From positions 5,952,001-6,016,000 of the forward strand of contig NC_026505.1 in NCBI RefSeq assembly GCF_000182925.2: a stretch of DNA of 64,000 nt, written 5' to 3'. A model generated the notes under the pieces. That model was not told the origin of the DNA, searched no databases, and saw only the letters and a list, made by a program, of their open reading frames with translations. The first letter of the stretch is position 1. Each line of letters opens with the position of its first letter. This DNA comes from Neurospora crassa OR74A. Its lineage: Eukaryota; Ascomycota; Sordariomycetes; Sordariales; Sordariaceae. A program made the translations under genes and the position numbers. Shown here piece by piece: positions 1 through 12,224 of the stretch.

Positions 1-3000
1 ATCCCCAACCAGATCGCGTTTCAGCAGCTGGAGGGAGCACCACCACCACCCAAACCCCCCGCATTTGGGGCTGCCAAGACATGACGATAGCAAAAACGAT
101 GACTGGACATCGCCAAAGACAGTCCAAGGTAGAATGGCATTTGCTGACCAGACTCGGCTATTTTCGACAAACCGTGACTACAGCAAAGCGCAGTTCGACG
201 GCGCAGCGAATCTTTACCCAAGAGGCTCGAAATAGGCCCCCACCACCCAATACCCAACCCAAAAATCCTGTCTGACATACTACTTACCGACAGTATGTTT
301 TGTGGCGCAACAGATTTGACCATGACAGGTCAAATTCTCATCAATACACCCAATGTCACCTGCGGCTTCGAAGACAACACACTGGATTAGTTGGTGATCT
401 TCAAGGAGCTCGGTGTCTGATCATTAGTATCATCCAGTGCGCCGGGTCGGATCCCCCTCCCCCCCCACCTGACCCATGTCCAGCCTGCGAGTAACAGCTT
501 AGGTCGTTACCATATCGCGAGAAGTAGACTAACCCGTCCGAGGTCCTCTCGGTGCGACATCCCCCGCGAGTTGAAACCATCGTCATTGTCGATGGATATC
601 TTTGCAGAAACCATCTCTACTGTAGAGTTTCAAGCTTCGTACCGATAGTCACCTTTGCTTTCGGTTATAGGAAAAACAAAAGTAAAGAGGTCAGAGCCAT
701 AAGACTTGGCAACATTCGCCTAAAGTCAGAACCAAGATAAGAAAGTCCTAGGTCATTTAACTTCATCGCAAAGCCACCCGGGGACTCTTACCACCCGTCC
801 ATCCCACGAAACCCCTTGTGGGGTTCTCGGCGTTCGGAATAACCAAACATCACAGTAAGCTGAGAAAGAAGCATCACCGGAAGCCCTCCTCTCCTTTTGC
901 GCCCCAAGCCTGCGTTCAACCCTACCCACCCTTCATCGATATCGTCGGATGTCCAAATTTCCGCAAAATGCGATGCATCGGCAGCATCGTTTCGGACTTT
1001 TCTCCTAGGACTTTGTCTTTTGCTTGATGCATGGCTATGTTATCGGTGCTGCATTCGAACGGCACGTAAATAAACTTCATGGGAGCGCGATACCCTGGAA
1101 ACACCACCGAGGAAGGCGCACGGACGGTTTGCTGAGAGGAACTGGCCTGCGATGTTCTCGGCCGAAGAGCATGCCGAGCCATGAAGTCTTATCAGATGCA
1201 TCTCTCGAATATCAGGGCATTTTCCCCACTGAGTGAATCACGAGGTGTCCCCTCATGATACCGACGACATGTTGCTACCTATTTCTCGTTCAAAGGGAAG
1301 CCCTGCACCGCCTTCCGTTTTGCCAAGCGGGGGACTGATCCTTCCAAGCATCAATCATGATCGCATTTTCGTCCAGAAATGAAATCGTAAAATAAAGTCG
1401 AAGAGAAGCCAATCCACAATTTTCCCTCACCATTCAGCCTTGTACCATAGGATCCTAAAAGCAATAGCCCGGCTGTCAAACCGGCCTACTGCTCAACCGG
1501 CCATGACAGACACATCATAGCAAATCGATGCGAAGAATGGTTGCGGCCACGGTGCCGACCAACCGACCGATACTCCTCCTTCCCTCCCCTCCCCTCGTAA
1601 CCACCACCGCGAGACCGTCCGAGAAGCAGGCGGTGGTGCAACGTCAACATGCGGTTAGCACGCCTTCTACTCTTTCCGGTGTTCTCAAAGCCATCAAGTA
1701 AGGAATTTTCATGCATATAATGAAGAACAAGGAAGGCCAAGATGCCAATATTCCCAAGACCAAGATCGGACTCAATTCCGCTTCCATGCTCCGCACCGCG
1801 TCTCTTCAGTTGTTGTGTCCGTGTGCGAGTGTGATTGCCGAAAAAGCGCCATGCAGCGTACAAAGCCCCGCTAAAGGCGTGTGATCAACCAATGGAATTG
1901 AGGGTTGTATGCATTGTTGGCGCTTACAAGCGCGTTAGAGGGGAGGCTAATGCGTATAGGTGTTAGTGCAGGGCGGATTGTGGAGCAAGAGGTTGAGAAT
2001 GAGAATGAAAATACGACCCGACGCAGCGACGGACAGGACGGAGGAAGAAAGAAAGGATGTCGCTTTCGGGGTCTGGCAGGATGTAATTCCCTCCTTCTGT
2101 TGATCAAGTTTCAAAAATAATCTTGCGATGCTATCATTTCTTTTCTGCTTTCATGCTTTGAGAAATGGGATACCATCGTTGTACGTTAACGGAGGAATAA
2201 AGTGATTCGATTCCGTGGACACCAACGTCGTCGCTTGCGTCGCTTGCGAACCGCATTGCATTACATCTGGCCGAAATCACGACCGCCATCGATGCAAACC
2301 ACCATCAATGAATGCATCGTTACCAAGGTCAAGACAGCCACCACACACCATTGCATTCGCATTATCATCCATGCTCATCCACGCTTCCTCAGCTCAGTTT
2401 CGCTTGCGAACAATCAGGAATGCAGTATTACCTGCATTCAAGTGAAATCCCTGCACCTCTGCTGCGTCGAAGAACTGAAGTCAAGGAACGAAAGATGGGA
2501 TTGACCGGCTGCCGCGAGAACTGAACTTGGTGAGCCATCGATCTGTTATTTCTCCAGTCTTGAAAGAGAGGGTTGAGAGAAAGAGCCGTGCCGTTGCGGT
2601 GCCGGTGATGGCTGATGGCGCTGACAAACCGCAATGTGTCGCATTCAAATCATGGGAAAGACTGTCTCAATGCATGTTTGTCTCGATGGAGAAGCAAGAA
2701 GATGGCATCAACACCCTTCTCACATCAGGGCAGTTTCTTTGTTATGTCGGAATGCAGGATTTTGTTATTGACTTGTCATTCCATCCATCGATACCACACA
2801 AAGTCCGACTCATATGCGGTGGCAGGGGTAAGTAGGTAGGTGCGCTTGATACCTACTAATCTCCCAACACGGTGTTGGAAGCAACTATTCTACCCCGCTC
2901 GTTACACACCATCATCGGCGGCACCGCTTCTGGATGTTTTCCAAAGTGGAAGCCTCGGGCTGACATGGATGCCTGGGTAGAGCCTAGAAAGGCCCGAAGA

Positions 3001-5502
3001 AGTTTTGGAGGCGCACCGCGCTTGTGTCGCTTGTTGGACAAACAAGATCGCTGCATGATCAGCTGGACCAACAAGGCCTGACAAACCGGCGTGGATGGCG
3101 GACATTTGTCGGTAAGGGTTTTTTTTTTTTGGGAAAGTTGATAAGCGCAAATGGATGTGACACTGGTGTGGGTGGATCTTAGGACGGGTGAGCCATACTC
3201 ATGCGTGTCAATAGTGGCATCATGTACCGGTGTAACTGATACTCGGGGTACAATCCTTCTTTTTTCAAAGGCGACGGAACGACGTGCTCATGGTCCTGAA
3301 TGCGGTCTTGTCACTTCCAGTTGAGGAGCGAACCAATTGCATATGCGACCAGGGAGTCATGATCCGTCCATCTTGTCCTTCCCATTGTTTATGTGTGTGG
3401 TTGACATCAACGGGACGTCACATCCGGGCGTGAGGCCATGAGCACTACAAAAGAAAGTGGAGGTAAGTGGCCAACAACTTCCCTCCCAAAGGTTAATGTC
3501 CTCCCTTGCCCGAGTTTCCGGTTCCGCTCATCTTTGTGCAAGTGAAGCAAGGGACTCAGACGATGAAAGGGAAAGACGCAAACATCTGCCTGGAAATGAT
3601 CGACCCGCTATAAAATTCTGACGATCATGGAACCTTTCTCGGGTCCCTTAACGGCAAGTGAGCTTTGAGGATGTCCGGTTCGTTGTAGCCTGTTTCCTTG
3701 GAAAATAGCCGTGTTCCTTCCTTCTATGACTGCGGCCAACATCCGGCCAACCAGGTAGAAAGAGCAGACCAGGCCGGCGCAATGGCCATGGCGAATCTTC
3801 CCGTTCTGTTCGAGTGGACTGGCGTTTGCGGTGGTCAGTTCTGTCACTGCCGCTTGGTCGAAACTTGACGGGCTTTTTCCTGATCTTTCAGTGGAATTGC
3901 ATTCCTTTCACTTATGTTCCTGCCGGAACACGCTAGAAGAAAAACTAGGTGACCAGTTGAACTGGGCTTCACGGAACACTTGCAAGTGCAAGCATGGCGA
4001 GCCAGGTCGTCTCCGAGCGTCGAGCGGAAAAGTCCGAGTGTGGTGGAAGAAGAACTGGTCAAACCAGGCTTCGAGGTGTGATGAGCCAACTTATCGCTCC
4101 TAACTTGTCACTGCTTGGTTGAATTTGAGGCTGCAAGACCTAAAGCTAACGAGGAAACATCGAGGCAGAATTTAGACTAGCGACTTGCAGTGTGAAACCA
4201 ACAGTGGCCTAATGGAGAGCCTCGAACCGCTCTTTCCTCTTGCAGGTGCAAGTTCTCGGGAGATCTTTCCTCTGCCTGCACGACCAGCTTGTCAGGTCAG
4301 ACAAACCCATGGTCGGAAGGGGATATGACGATCTGCTGCGCGACAGTTGGCACCTGAAAGTTTCTTACTTACAAGTTGGTGTTTTGGATTGTGTACATGA
4401 GCGAGAGTTACCGCGGGAGTTCAGTTGTTGAACAATCCTGTCTATATCGCACAATGGCCTCTTTTAGGTCCAGTCAATTCTCGGTGGGAAAAGGACGTTG
4501 GAGAAATCGTCAAAACCAAATCAAGCACCAGCTCCATCTCGAGTTGTTTGCCGGGCGAAGAGCTCAGTGCCTGTGTCTCGTTCCTTCCATTGCATGCCAG
4601 AATGCCTATCACGACATGAATGATAACAGGACCCTTCGTCAAGATCTGGCAGGTGCTTCCAAACCATATGAGCCCGTTCTTACCTAGCTCGGTGAGACGA
4701 AGCGATTCCAATTGCTTCCCACTGCAGTTGGGAGGAGCAACTACGCCTGCCGTTCCAATATCTTTGTTCTTCAGTTTTTAGCAGGGCAACTTCCACATTG
4801 GCTATCGTGCTTCATCGGGGGAACCCTGATGTCCGAAGGGACTGGGAAAGCCCTTCCGATGAGCTCTTCTGGTCATTGACCGGACGCCAGAACTGCTTTG
4901 CACCTTTTCCAGGCGAAAACCCACCATCGAATAGGACAAGGCGCAATTGAACAATACCTCATTGCTCGTAGATCAGGATAACCTAACTTCTGGATGGGCT
5001 TGTGGATGGGCTTGCGGATGGGCTTGTCCTTCCCATACCAAAACTCACCTGGTCGTGGTAGTTGTCAGTGACGGAGAGTAAGTCCTATCACCTCAGGCTT
5101 GCGTAGGCCATTCTTGCTTTGTTGGATGACCAGTTCTCTGGCTTTTGTCCGTGATCGGTCGACCAACCTCATGACCGCAACTGCCATATACAAGACATGA
5201 TCTGACCCGCCACTGTCTTCGCATTCGCCATTTGGAAGTCTCAACACCACTTGATCATGCAAGTGCTGAAAAGAATAACAAATAAATACATAGGTAGGAG
5301 CCGAGAGCTGATAGTGTCCTCGGGGTTCAAATAGAGGCCTGTTCCCCAAACACTTGATTCATGGTTTTCTCCTCCTCCGTTAGCATCATCAGTACTCTTC
5401 ATTTTTGCTTCTCTTGTCCGCCCAACACTCTCTTGCTGCCAACCCAACCAGTCAATCATTACCTCATTCTTTGCACATCATCTCTACTTGTTCCAAGTCA
5501 CC
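1..5502. other. Intergenic stretch, no supported gene
   Basis: Composition is ordinary for the gene-bearing part of the window. All open frames are short (about 125 codons or fewer), overlap each other on both strands, and match no family I recognise. I found no convincing chain of exons joined by GT-AG introns. It contains a short tandem repeat at 4991-5026 and scattered homopolymer runs. A non-coding RNA or a fast-evolving small gene cannot be excluded without transcript data. Confidence 0.5.
4991..5026. repeat. 12-bp tandem repeat, three copies
   Basis: Three head-to-tail copies of TGGATGGGCTTG lie at 4991-5002, 5003-5014 and 5015-5026; the third begins with C instead of T. The repeat is in intergenic DNA, and no function is visible. 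Confidence 0.85.
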
Positions 5503-6381
5503 ATGCATCCCACCACAGTCTTTTCCCTCTTGGCCTTGGTCCTGGCCGACAAAGCATGGTCTCACAGACACGCCCCAGGTGAGTCCAAGCATGGTTCTTC
5601 TTACTCGATGACACTCTGACAAGCTATTTGCTTTCCAGCTCCGGAAACCACGGGCAAGTCCGAAGCTATTCCTGTGACGGCTTCAGATCCATGGGGTAAG
5701 TGCCAACATCCCCACTTGCATTGATGACCAACTCAATCTAACGTTGACGACGTAGACATGGATGACCTTGGCCCTGTGTCGTTCCGCACTGAGAGGCCCG
5801 AGACAGCCATTCTTGACATTGATACTCTCGAAGCTTCGACAACTACGCTGACTGGGATGGGGTCAACGACAATGACAATGACCACCACCGCGCCGGTTCA
5901 AGTCGAGTCTGTCATTATTTACGAATCGAGTTCAACAACCACAACAACCGTGCCCTCTTCTGACGAGCCCTCTTCTACAACCTCTACCGATACACCCATC
6001 TTGACGTCCAGCACGACCATCACGTCAGCCCCAACTGGCGACGCACTGACGACAGTCGATGACCTCACGCGTGGCCCGAACACGGTTCAGCTCCCCATGT
6101 CGTCTGCGGCCCCAGTTATCGTCATCAATGTTCCTTCAGACTCGTACTCGTCAGGCTACACGACTGAGACTATCTGGTCCTCCGTTTGGGAGCCCAGAAA
6201 CATAGCCGTCAATACCGTTACCAGGTCCGCTGCTTTTTACGTCCCTGCCTCCAGCTCCAAACCCAGTGAAACACCGGCTCCCACTGGCAAGAGCAGCGGT
6301 GCTTCGACGGCGCGATCAGGGGCTGGTGTCATTGTCATGACAGGTGTTGGTGCGTTGGCCGCATGCTTCATGATGCTTTGA
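5503..6381 (+). CDS. Ser/Thr-rich secreted protein, probably GPI-anchored
   Basis: The three-exon model is 5503-5578, 5639-5695 and 5756-6381, giving 252 residues with both introns GT-AG and in phase. The start is the first ATG and opens a signal peptide: MHPTTVFSLLALVLA, then a likely cleavage near the AWS-HRH boundary. The middle (about residues 60-200) is mucin-like, with runs of Thr and Ser such as SSTTTTTVPSS, as expected for heavy O-mannosylation. The C terminus has small residues (SSGASTARSGAG) followed by a hydrophobic end, VIVMTGVGALAACFMML, which fits a GPI-attachment signal. I infer a cell-wall or plasma-membrane glycoprotein; no catalytic domain is visible. The family is not recognised, so function stays open. 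The 5' flank contains CT-rich stretches typical of fungal promoters. Confidence 0.85.
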
Positions 6382-6734
6382 GTGTGGGGATGTGGTTGGC
6401 AGCAGCAGAGTGGATGATAAGGTCTGGATGACAGGTTTCTGTCTACTCGGTGGACGCGAGAGAATAAGCTGCACTTTTGCGTTTGTGCGTGCATGATTGC
6501 ACACACAGCATCAACTTCCTAATGTCCGGGGGTACAAACATATTCAGAGGCCACCCGGAACCGTCCCTAAAAGTTCTTCTAGTAGTAGTAGTAGTAATTC
6601 AACATGATTCGCTCCCAATGCTATCTTTTGCCGTCTATACGTGCCATGTATTGCGCCGTGTCTATGATATCTAGAATAATGTTTTCTCCGTGCTGATTTG
6701 TCTCTTTTCTTTGTGCTTTTTTTTTTTTTTGAGT

Positions 6735-8184
6735 TTAACCCAGATGGAACTTGCCAATGGCACCATCCTCGCCACCGTCGAACAGGGAGTTGACGCCATC
6801 CAAGGCAGCAAAGTGCTGAGCATACTCCATGCCCTTTCTGCGCTCGTGCTCGACGCGCTTCCAGTCCCACTCGCTGTTCTCGTTGATCTCGCCAAGATCC
6901 TCGGAGGTGCCGGTACCGGTCTCGCCGCCACGCCATCCCTCACCAGGGCGCTCCGGAAGCAAGCCGTTGGCCTCGATGACAATGGAAGGGTGGACAGTGA
7001 AGCGGCCGAGCTTGAAGACGTACTTGCTGATGGCGGTGGCGTAGACGTACTTGGAGAAGTCCTTCTCCTCAACCTCCTTTCCATCCTCGGTCCTGACAAG
7101 CTTGGGGCGCGTAGGACCAAACTTCCTGCCGTCCCAGCTAGTAGGCCTGACCTTCCCCTTGACGACGTAATGAGTGACGATATACAACCACTTGCGATCC
7201 CAAGACAGAATGCGACTCCACATCTCGTATCCCTTGAGAGGCGGGATCTCCCGTCTGAACGAACAAAAGACGGCGCCGAGTCCGATACCAAAACCACCCT
7301 TGACAACATTTCCCTGGGGGTCCAAGACAAGTTTGTTCTTGGCGTTGTCGCCGACGACGGACATGGCGGGACCGAGTAAGTGGGTGACGAGGTGGGAGCG
7401 GGAGACGTCCAGGTCGGCAAAGTAAGTCGAGTTGGACTTGTGGAGGTTGTAGTCGGTTTCCAGGGGGGAGGTGTAGGAAGAGGTTATGGAGGGGTGGAAG
7501 AGGGAGTTGGGGCGGAGGGGGGTGGGAGGGCGGCGGAGGAGGTGCAGGATGAAGGCGTGGAAGACGCGGATCTGATCATTGAATTATATGGGGTTAGTAT
7601 GGATATAGAAAGGAAGGGAAAGGAAGAAAAAGAAGGGGGGGAAGGGAAAAAAGGGGAAAAGGGGAGAGGGAAAAAGGGGAAAGAGGAACGAAAAAAGGAA
7701 GAAACAAAAAAAGGGAAAAAGAGGAAGTAAAGGGAAGGCAGAGCAACTGCAAAGCAAGACAACAATGCGCTACCTGCATAGCATCCCATCCCAAAGCCAC
7801 CTTTTACCCGCCTGCACGTCTGCTTCTCAGCCGTCACCAGCTAGTCCACCCTGCAATCTTCCCGCCCGTTACTCATCACCCGCCTACATCCATGATCCAT
7901 CCCCCCAAAACCACAACCCCAACATTACAAATCCCAAGAGACCAGAGACCAACGAGAGAAAGAACCAGGGGAATACTCACATGCCACATGAAAGGGAAAT
8001 TCTTCCAGCTCAAACCCATGTATACCACCAACAGAATGCGACTGACGCTGCCCGGGCCGGTAAAGAAGTCGGTGGCCCAAGTGGCCCAGTCGACGTACAT
8101 GAGGCGGTGGACGGCATAGAGGAGGCCGGCGGTCGAGAGGGGGAGGATGACGGGGTAGAAGAGGGAGAGGGTTCCGACTGCCAT
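6735..8184 (-). CDS. THEM6-like hotdog-fold acyl thioesterase
   Basis: There are two exons on the minus strand, 8184-7981 and 7571-6735, joined in phase 0 through a 409-nt intron (donor GTGAGT, acceptor CAG), giving 346 residues. The N terminus has hydrophobic segments (FYPVILPLSTAGLLYAV and a second around ILLVVYMGL), suggesting a membrane anchor as in THEM6 proteins. The catalytic-type segment NLHKSNSTYFADLDVSR, just after residue 100, fits the 4HBT_2 hotdog family (hydrolysis of acyl-CoA or acyl-ACP thioesters). RSRILSWDRKWLYIVTHYV-type strands follow, and the C terminus is polar. The intron contains a long pyrimidine tract on the coding strand. The gene is divergent from another hotdog thioesterase starting at 9853. 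Substrate unknown. Confidence 0.85.
7607..7688 (+). repeat. 82-nt uninterrupted purine tract inside an intron
   Basis: Every base from 7607 to 7688 on the + strand is A or G, and purine-rich sequence with a few interruptions continues to about 7740. It lies in the single intron of the minus-strand THEM6-like gene, so the transcript carries it as a polypyrimidine run. Such tracts can form triplex (H-) DNA. Confidence 0.9.
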
Positions 8185-9852
8185 TTTTGTTGTCGTTTCC
8201 CCGGGGTATTCACGCGGAGGGAATCGGTGGGCTTCGGTGGTGTTCAGTCGAGGCCGGAGGGAGAGTCGGGCGGCGGTGGTAGTGATCGGAGGAGAATGCC
8301 GGGGCAGGGAATCCGATGGAGGGCCGGCGCGAGAAGTGGACGGGGGACCGGACGGAGGAGGAGGAGGAGATCGACGACGATACGCGAGAGGAGGACCGGA
8401 ACGACGGGAGGAAGAAGAAGAAGAAGAAGGACGGACAAGGAAAAGCCGTCGCAAACCACCAAAGACAAGGACGACAACAACGACGATCCAAAGAGCGGAG
8501 GATCGAAGGAAGCAAAAGAGAGCGGAACTGGCGCACTTTGCGATGGCGGGGTACATCTTTATTTATATTCTACTTATTTTCTGATCTTTTTTCTACTACA
8601 CTACTTACCGCGGTACACTACAGACAATACACTATCTAGCGTGATCGCGGGATTGGGCATCTGGGTTATCTCCGATCTGAATGGAAGGGGGCGGCGGCGG
8701 GGCAAGTTCGGTGGGTCCGAACGGTTCGGGTCACTTTTAGTGCCGTTTTGGTCAGGCAGTCTACAGGTTTCGGTGCGATCTGGAAGCTTTATTTTCGACT
8801 TTTTTGTTGAGATGATCGGATCGGTTCAAGCTTAGGTATGGACTATTGTTCCATGATGACGGCTCTCGAAAAGTTTGATAACATGGTAACGAGGGTTGAT
8901 TCGATTCGCGAATGGTTCGGTAGCGTACATACATACGATTGGCGATCGGATGGAGTTTGCTGCGCGGCGGACGCTTGTGCTTGCTGCGTTGTGAATATTT
9001 TTATTTTATTTTGATTTCCAAATTAGAAAAAAAAAAAAAAAAAAGTCAAAGATGCCGAGGTAGCTTTTTTTTGTTGGAGACTACTCGGTGGTGTGGAAGG
9101 AAAAGACAGGGGATGCCGGGCGAGTTGGATGGTTCCTTCAGGGGCTAGATTATCTTATCGCTGCCGAGGGCTGCCGAAGCCCGAACGCACACTACGCTAG
9201 ATTGCCGGCGGCATCGACGGGCTTCCAGGGTTGTGCTGTGTAACGTCAGTGCCCTGAAAACTCGCCAATTCGCCAATTCGCCATTTCCATCCATCCATTG
9301 GCCTCCTTTCTTTCGCTGTTTACACAAGACAGCATGCCGAGGAACAAGATTGACTCCTTTAACACTGAATATCTATCCGAACTACCCGGATGATGAGCGC
9401 CTTCGAAGATTATTCGAGAACTATTCACTCTTCAAGTCCAACGATCAGTGGATCATGGAAATGATAACTGGACTGTCGTCTCGATGGACCAAGCGGGTAC
9501 CTGACTCAAGCGAGGATATCGCTGTCGGCGGTGGATGATAGAGCCGAAGCCAAGCGACAGGGTTTGCGTCAAAAAGAGAGCAGCGCCGGGAGATCAACTA
9601 GGCCGAGCCGCCGTGTTGGAGAAAATACTGCGACGTTGAAGAAATTCCTGGACGGCAATTTGACAAGTGCGTCTTTTGTCTTTTATAATCGGATTCTGTC
9701 ACCTAGAGGTAGCATTGAGACCCTTTCGTTAGGCGATACGACGTCATTACTCTGTTCACGGTAAGAGACCCTCCTGATGGCGCTGCTCACTAAAAGGGCC
9801 ATACCTTGGAGCCTCAATTAACAGCGCTAACCCACTGACTGCCACTCTGCAG
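8185..9852. promoter_or_regulatory. Divergent intergenic region between two thioesterase genes
   Basis: This 1.67-kb region separates two genes transcribed away from each other and must hold both promoters and 5' UTRs. The left 350 bp is GA-rich on the + strand (CT-rich in the leader of the minus-strand gene). An A-run lies near 9028-9046. A stretch around 9340-9540 looks mildly coding-like but has no recognisable product. I see no defined operator. Confidence 0.5.
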
Positions 9853-10956
9853 ATGTCTTCAGCAATGACCGCCGCGCTCAGACAGACCGTCAACATCGGA
9901 CGGATGCAAGGAACCGCCGTCAGACGGTGCATGACCAGTGGCGCCAGGAACAACACCAACACCAAGTCCTCGAGGTATGTTTTGAGTGAGCCTTGCAACG
10001 CCAAGATAAACATGTTGTTCCGCCGCCATGGAACCAAGTCCGTCCAGTGGATATCACCAACCATCCAATCTCAAAGGAACCTCGGCACGACCCACCCACC
10101 GCAATGACAACATTGATAACGGAGAGTCGGAGACCGTCGACGACAACAACAACAACAACAACACTCTTACACTCAGTCATGACACCTAAACCTCTACGCA
10201 AACGACTGAATCGCAAACACCATAGCTGACTGGAAACCCAATTCTCTCGCTTTTAGCTTCATCCCCGCCACCAACACGAACTGGATTCGGGCCCAACACA
10301 CTACTGCCGCCGCTGCTGCTGCTGCCGTCCACACCACCACTACCACGATGAGACCTCACCCCGAGCCGTCGTCCTCCTCCTTTTCAACCACCCCCAAAAC
10401 AGCCCAAATGGAAATCGACCACTTCCGCTCCATCCCCTGGGTCGCCAAGCACCTCTCGAAACCCCACCTCGTCATCACCCAAGCCGACAGCCGCAAGCCC
10501 AAGCCAGGCCACTGCGACGTCCTGTTTTCCCAGACGCTCAACAGCCCCGAGACCATCTCGGCCTACATCACCACCGTCGACGGGTCCGAGGAAGGGCTCA
10601 TCACCGAAACTGTGGCTTTCCTGACGCTCGGCAACAAGCTCAACGGCTGGCCGGGCGTCTGCCACGGCGGCATGGTCATGGCCATGATGGACGATCTGAC
10701 GGGCCAGCTGTTCACCCAGAACAAGAAGCTCAAGAGGATGCAGAACCTCCCGCTTATGACGGCGTACCTGAACACGACCTTTGTGAAGCCGGTGAGGACG
10801 CCGTGCACGATTATGGTCCGGTGCAGGATTACCAAGGTGGAGGGACGCAAGTATTGGAGCGAGGCGGCGATTATAGTGGAGGATGAGACGACGGGGGAGG
10901 AGGTCGAGCTGGCGAGGTGTGATAGTTTGTTTGTCATGTTGAAGAGTAATCTTTGA
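9853..10956 (+). CDS. Hotdog-fold thioesterase, probably mitochondrial
   Basis: Two exons, 9853-9974 and 10257-10956, joined by a 282-nt intron (donor GTATGT, acceptor TTTTAG), give 273 residues. The N terminus, MSSAMTAALRQTVNIGRMQG and on through about residue 32, is rich in Arg, Ser and Ala without acidic residues, which fits a mitochondrial presequence. A low-complexity Ala/Thr linker follows. The C-terminal 190 residues carry the PaaI/THEM4-type 4HBT signature GVCHGGMVMAMMDDLTGQLF with the His-Gly-Gly turn and the Asp-containing helix of the hotdog active site. The expected reaction is acyl-CoA hydrolysis. The intron contains an AAC microsatellite around 10140-10160. The exact acceptor is supported by phase but not proven; a start at 10348 would drop the presequence. 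Confidence 0.88.
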
Positions 10957-12224
10957 AATGGATTGGGAAAAGGGGGGGTGTGTGTGAAGGAAGAGATAGG
11001 GATATACCCATAGACGGGGATAGAAGGATGGATAGACAGGTATGGCTTGGGATAGACGGATTAGAATTTTTAGAAAGGGGGGGGGGGCCTTGCTTGGATA
11101 CGGTACCCCCCTGGTAGACCATAGATGGAGTTCAAAGGTATGTTTATTGGCGCATCCAAAGGTGTTTCGTCCTTTGCTAACACGTTTGACAGGGCATATT
11201 ATAGAGATACAGATAGACTTTGTTGCGAACATGGACGGATTTCCTTTTAGACTACATATTAATCGACTTAGGTATTGGATCATCGCATTTTATGAGAGAT
11301 AATCACCTACGATGTCATATTCACACATAGAGAACGACCGCCTCAATGCTACTTACCTACCAGGGAGTCAGTTTCATGCTAATTACATATCCGACAGTTC
11401 ATCAAGCCAGTTTCACATTCCAATCCCCAATGTCAATCACGGCTGAGTGTCCCAAGATCCAGAAGCAACGTCACGCCATTTGTCGCTCTGGCTTACACGT
11501 CGCATCTTGTCCTACGCAAGGGATGTCGACTTTGTCTCCTGTAAGTCCGACCCGGCACGGGACGCTTAGATATCCACCGACGGGCGTGACAGCTTGCCGC
11601 GGTTGCAAATACAGCGGTCGGTCGAATGACTTCACGCAAGACAGCAGAGATTGGAATGGGTTTTGGATACGTAGTATGTCTAACCTGTCCAGCAAACCCC
11701 TATCCTCGCTCACATCAACCTCAACTACAAGGCGACATGAACTTTCCTGTATTCAACGCCGATGCGATGCTATAACGTCTTCTGAAGATAGGTACCGTGA
11801 GAAAGAAAGAGAAAGGACTGACTGTAAGCAGGTTAAAGGACGAAACTTACAATAAGCAACATAAAGGGAAGCAAGATAAAGCCAACTCTACTAAGACAGA
11901 CGGCTGGAACTACCGGCCGAAGGGAAAACGCGTTAAGCAAGGACAGATGGGAATGAGTTCGGGATGCCACTCCCTATTTCAAGACAGACTTGAGACCTCC
12001 GTGCCAAAGTGGGGGTTGTACCTATTATAGGACCATCAAGGCCAAGCCAAACAAGGGACGCCACTCCCTACTGACGTTCGAGATTCCGTAGAGTCTTTAA
12101 CCACGAAATCATCAAGGGGCGCCACTCCCAGTATACCTCTTTGAGGTTCTTCCATCCGGACCGGACCTGACCAAGAAGACCACCAAGCCGAGCAAGGTAA
12201 TCCTCAAGCCCTCATTGTACCCTC
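10957..12224. other. Convergent intergenic region with short repeats
   Basis: This region lies between the 3' ends of the thioesterase (+) and the ATP-grasp gene (-). The open frames in it are short and unrecognised. Its only clear structure is a set of three related units at 11961-12130. The rest shows nothing I can name. Confidence 0.5.
11961..12130. repeat. Three dispersed copies of a GCCACTCCC motif
   Basis: Near-identical 15-16 bp cores occur at 11961-11976 (GGGATGCCACTCCC...), 12055-12070 (GGGACGCCACTCCC...) and 12116-12130 (GGGGCGCCACTCCC). Copies two and three also share flanking sequence (an ATCAAGG-like lead and a TTCGAGATTCC/TTTGAGGTTCT-like tail). This suggests a partially decayed tandem duplication of a 60-95 bp unit next to the ATP-grasp stop codon. 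Confidence 0.65.

Noticed and set aside
2527-2835. 102-codon open frame in the left intergenic region
   Set aside because: No family resemblance, and comparable frames occur on the other strand. Not enough for a gene call.
6690-7379. 229-codon + frame and a 249-codon minus frame over the THEM6-like gene
   Set aside because: These are shadows of the thioesterase exon in other frames, with composition typical of GC-biased third positions.
7765-8835. 356-codon + frame
   Set aside because: It reads GA-rich leader and intron DNA of the minus-strand thioesterase as Arg/Gly/Glu-rich protein. There are no domains and it overlaps a well-supported exon.
9340-9770. Possible small gene or upstream exon before the thioesterase at 9853
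   Set aside because: Short readable stretches (for example around 9360-9535) have no recognised similarity and no clear splice link to 9853. Kept only as a note.
10384-11283. 299-codon minus frame
   Set aside because: It lies antisense to the second thioesterase, whose + frame carries the conserved HGG motif.
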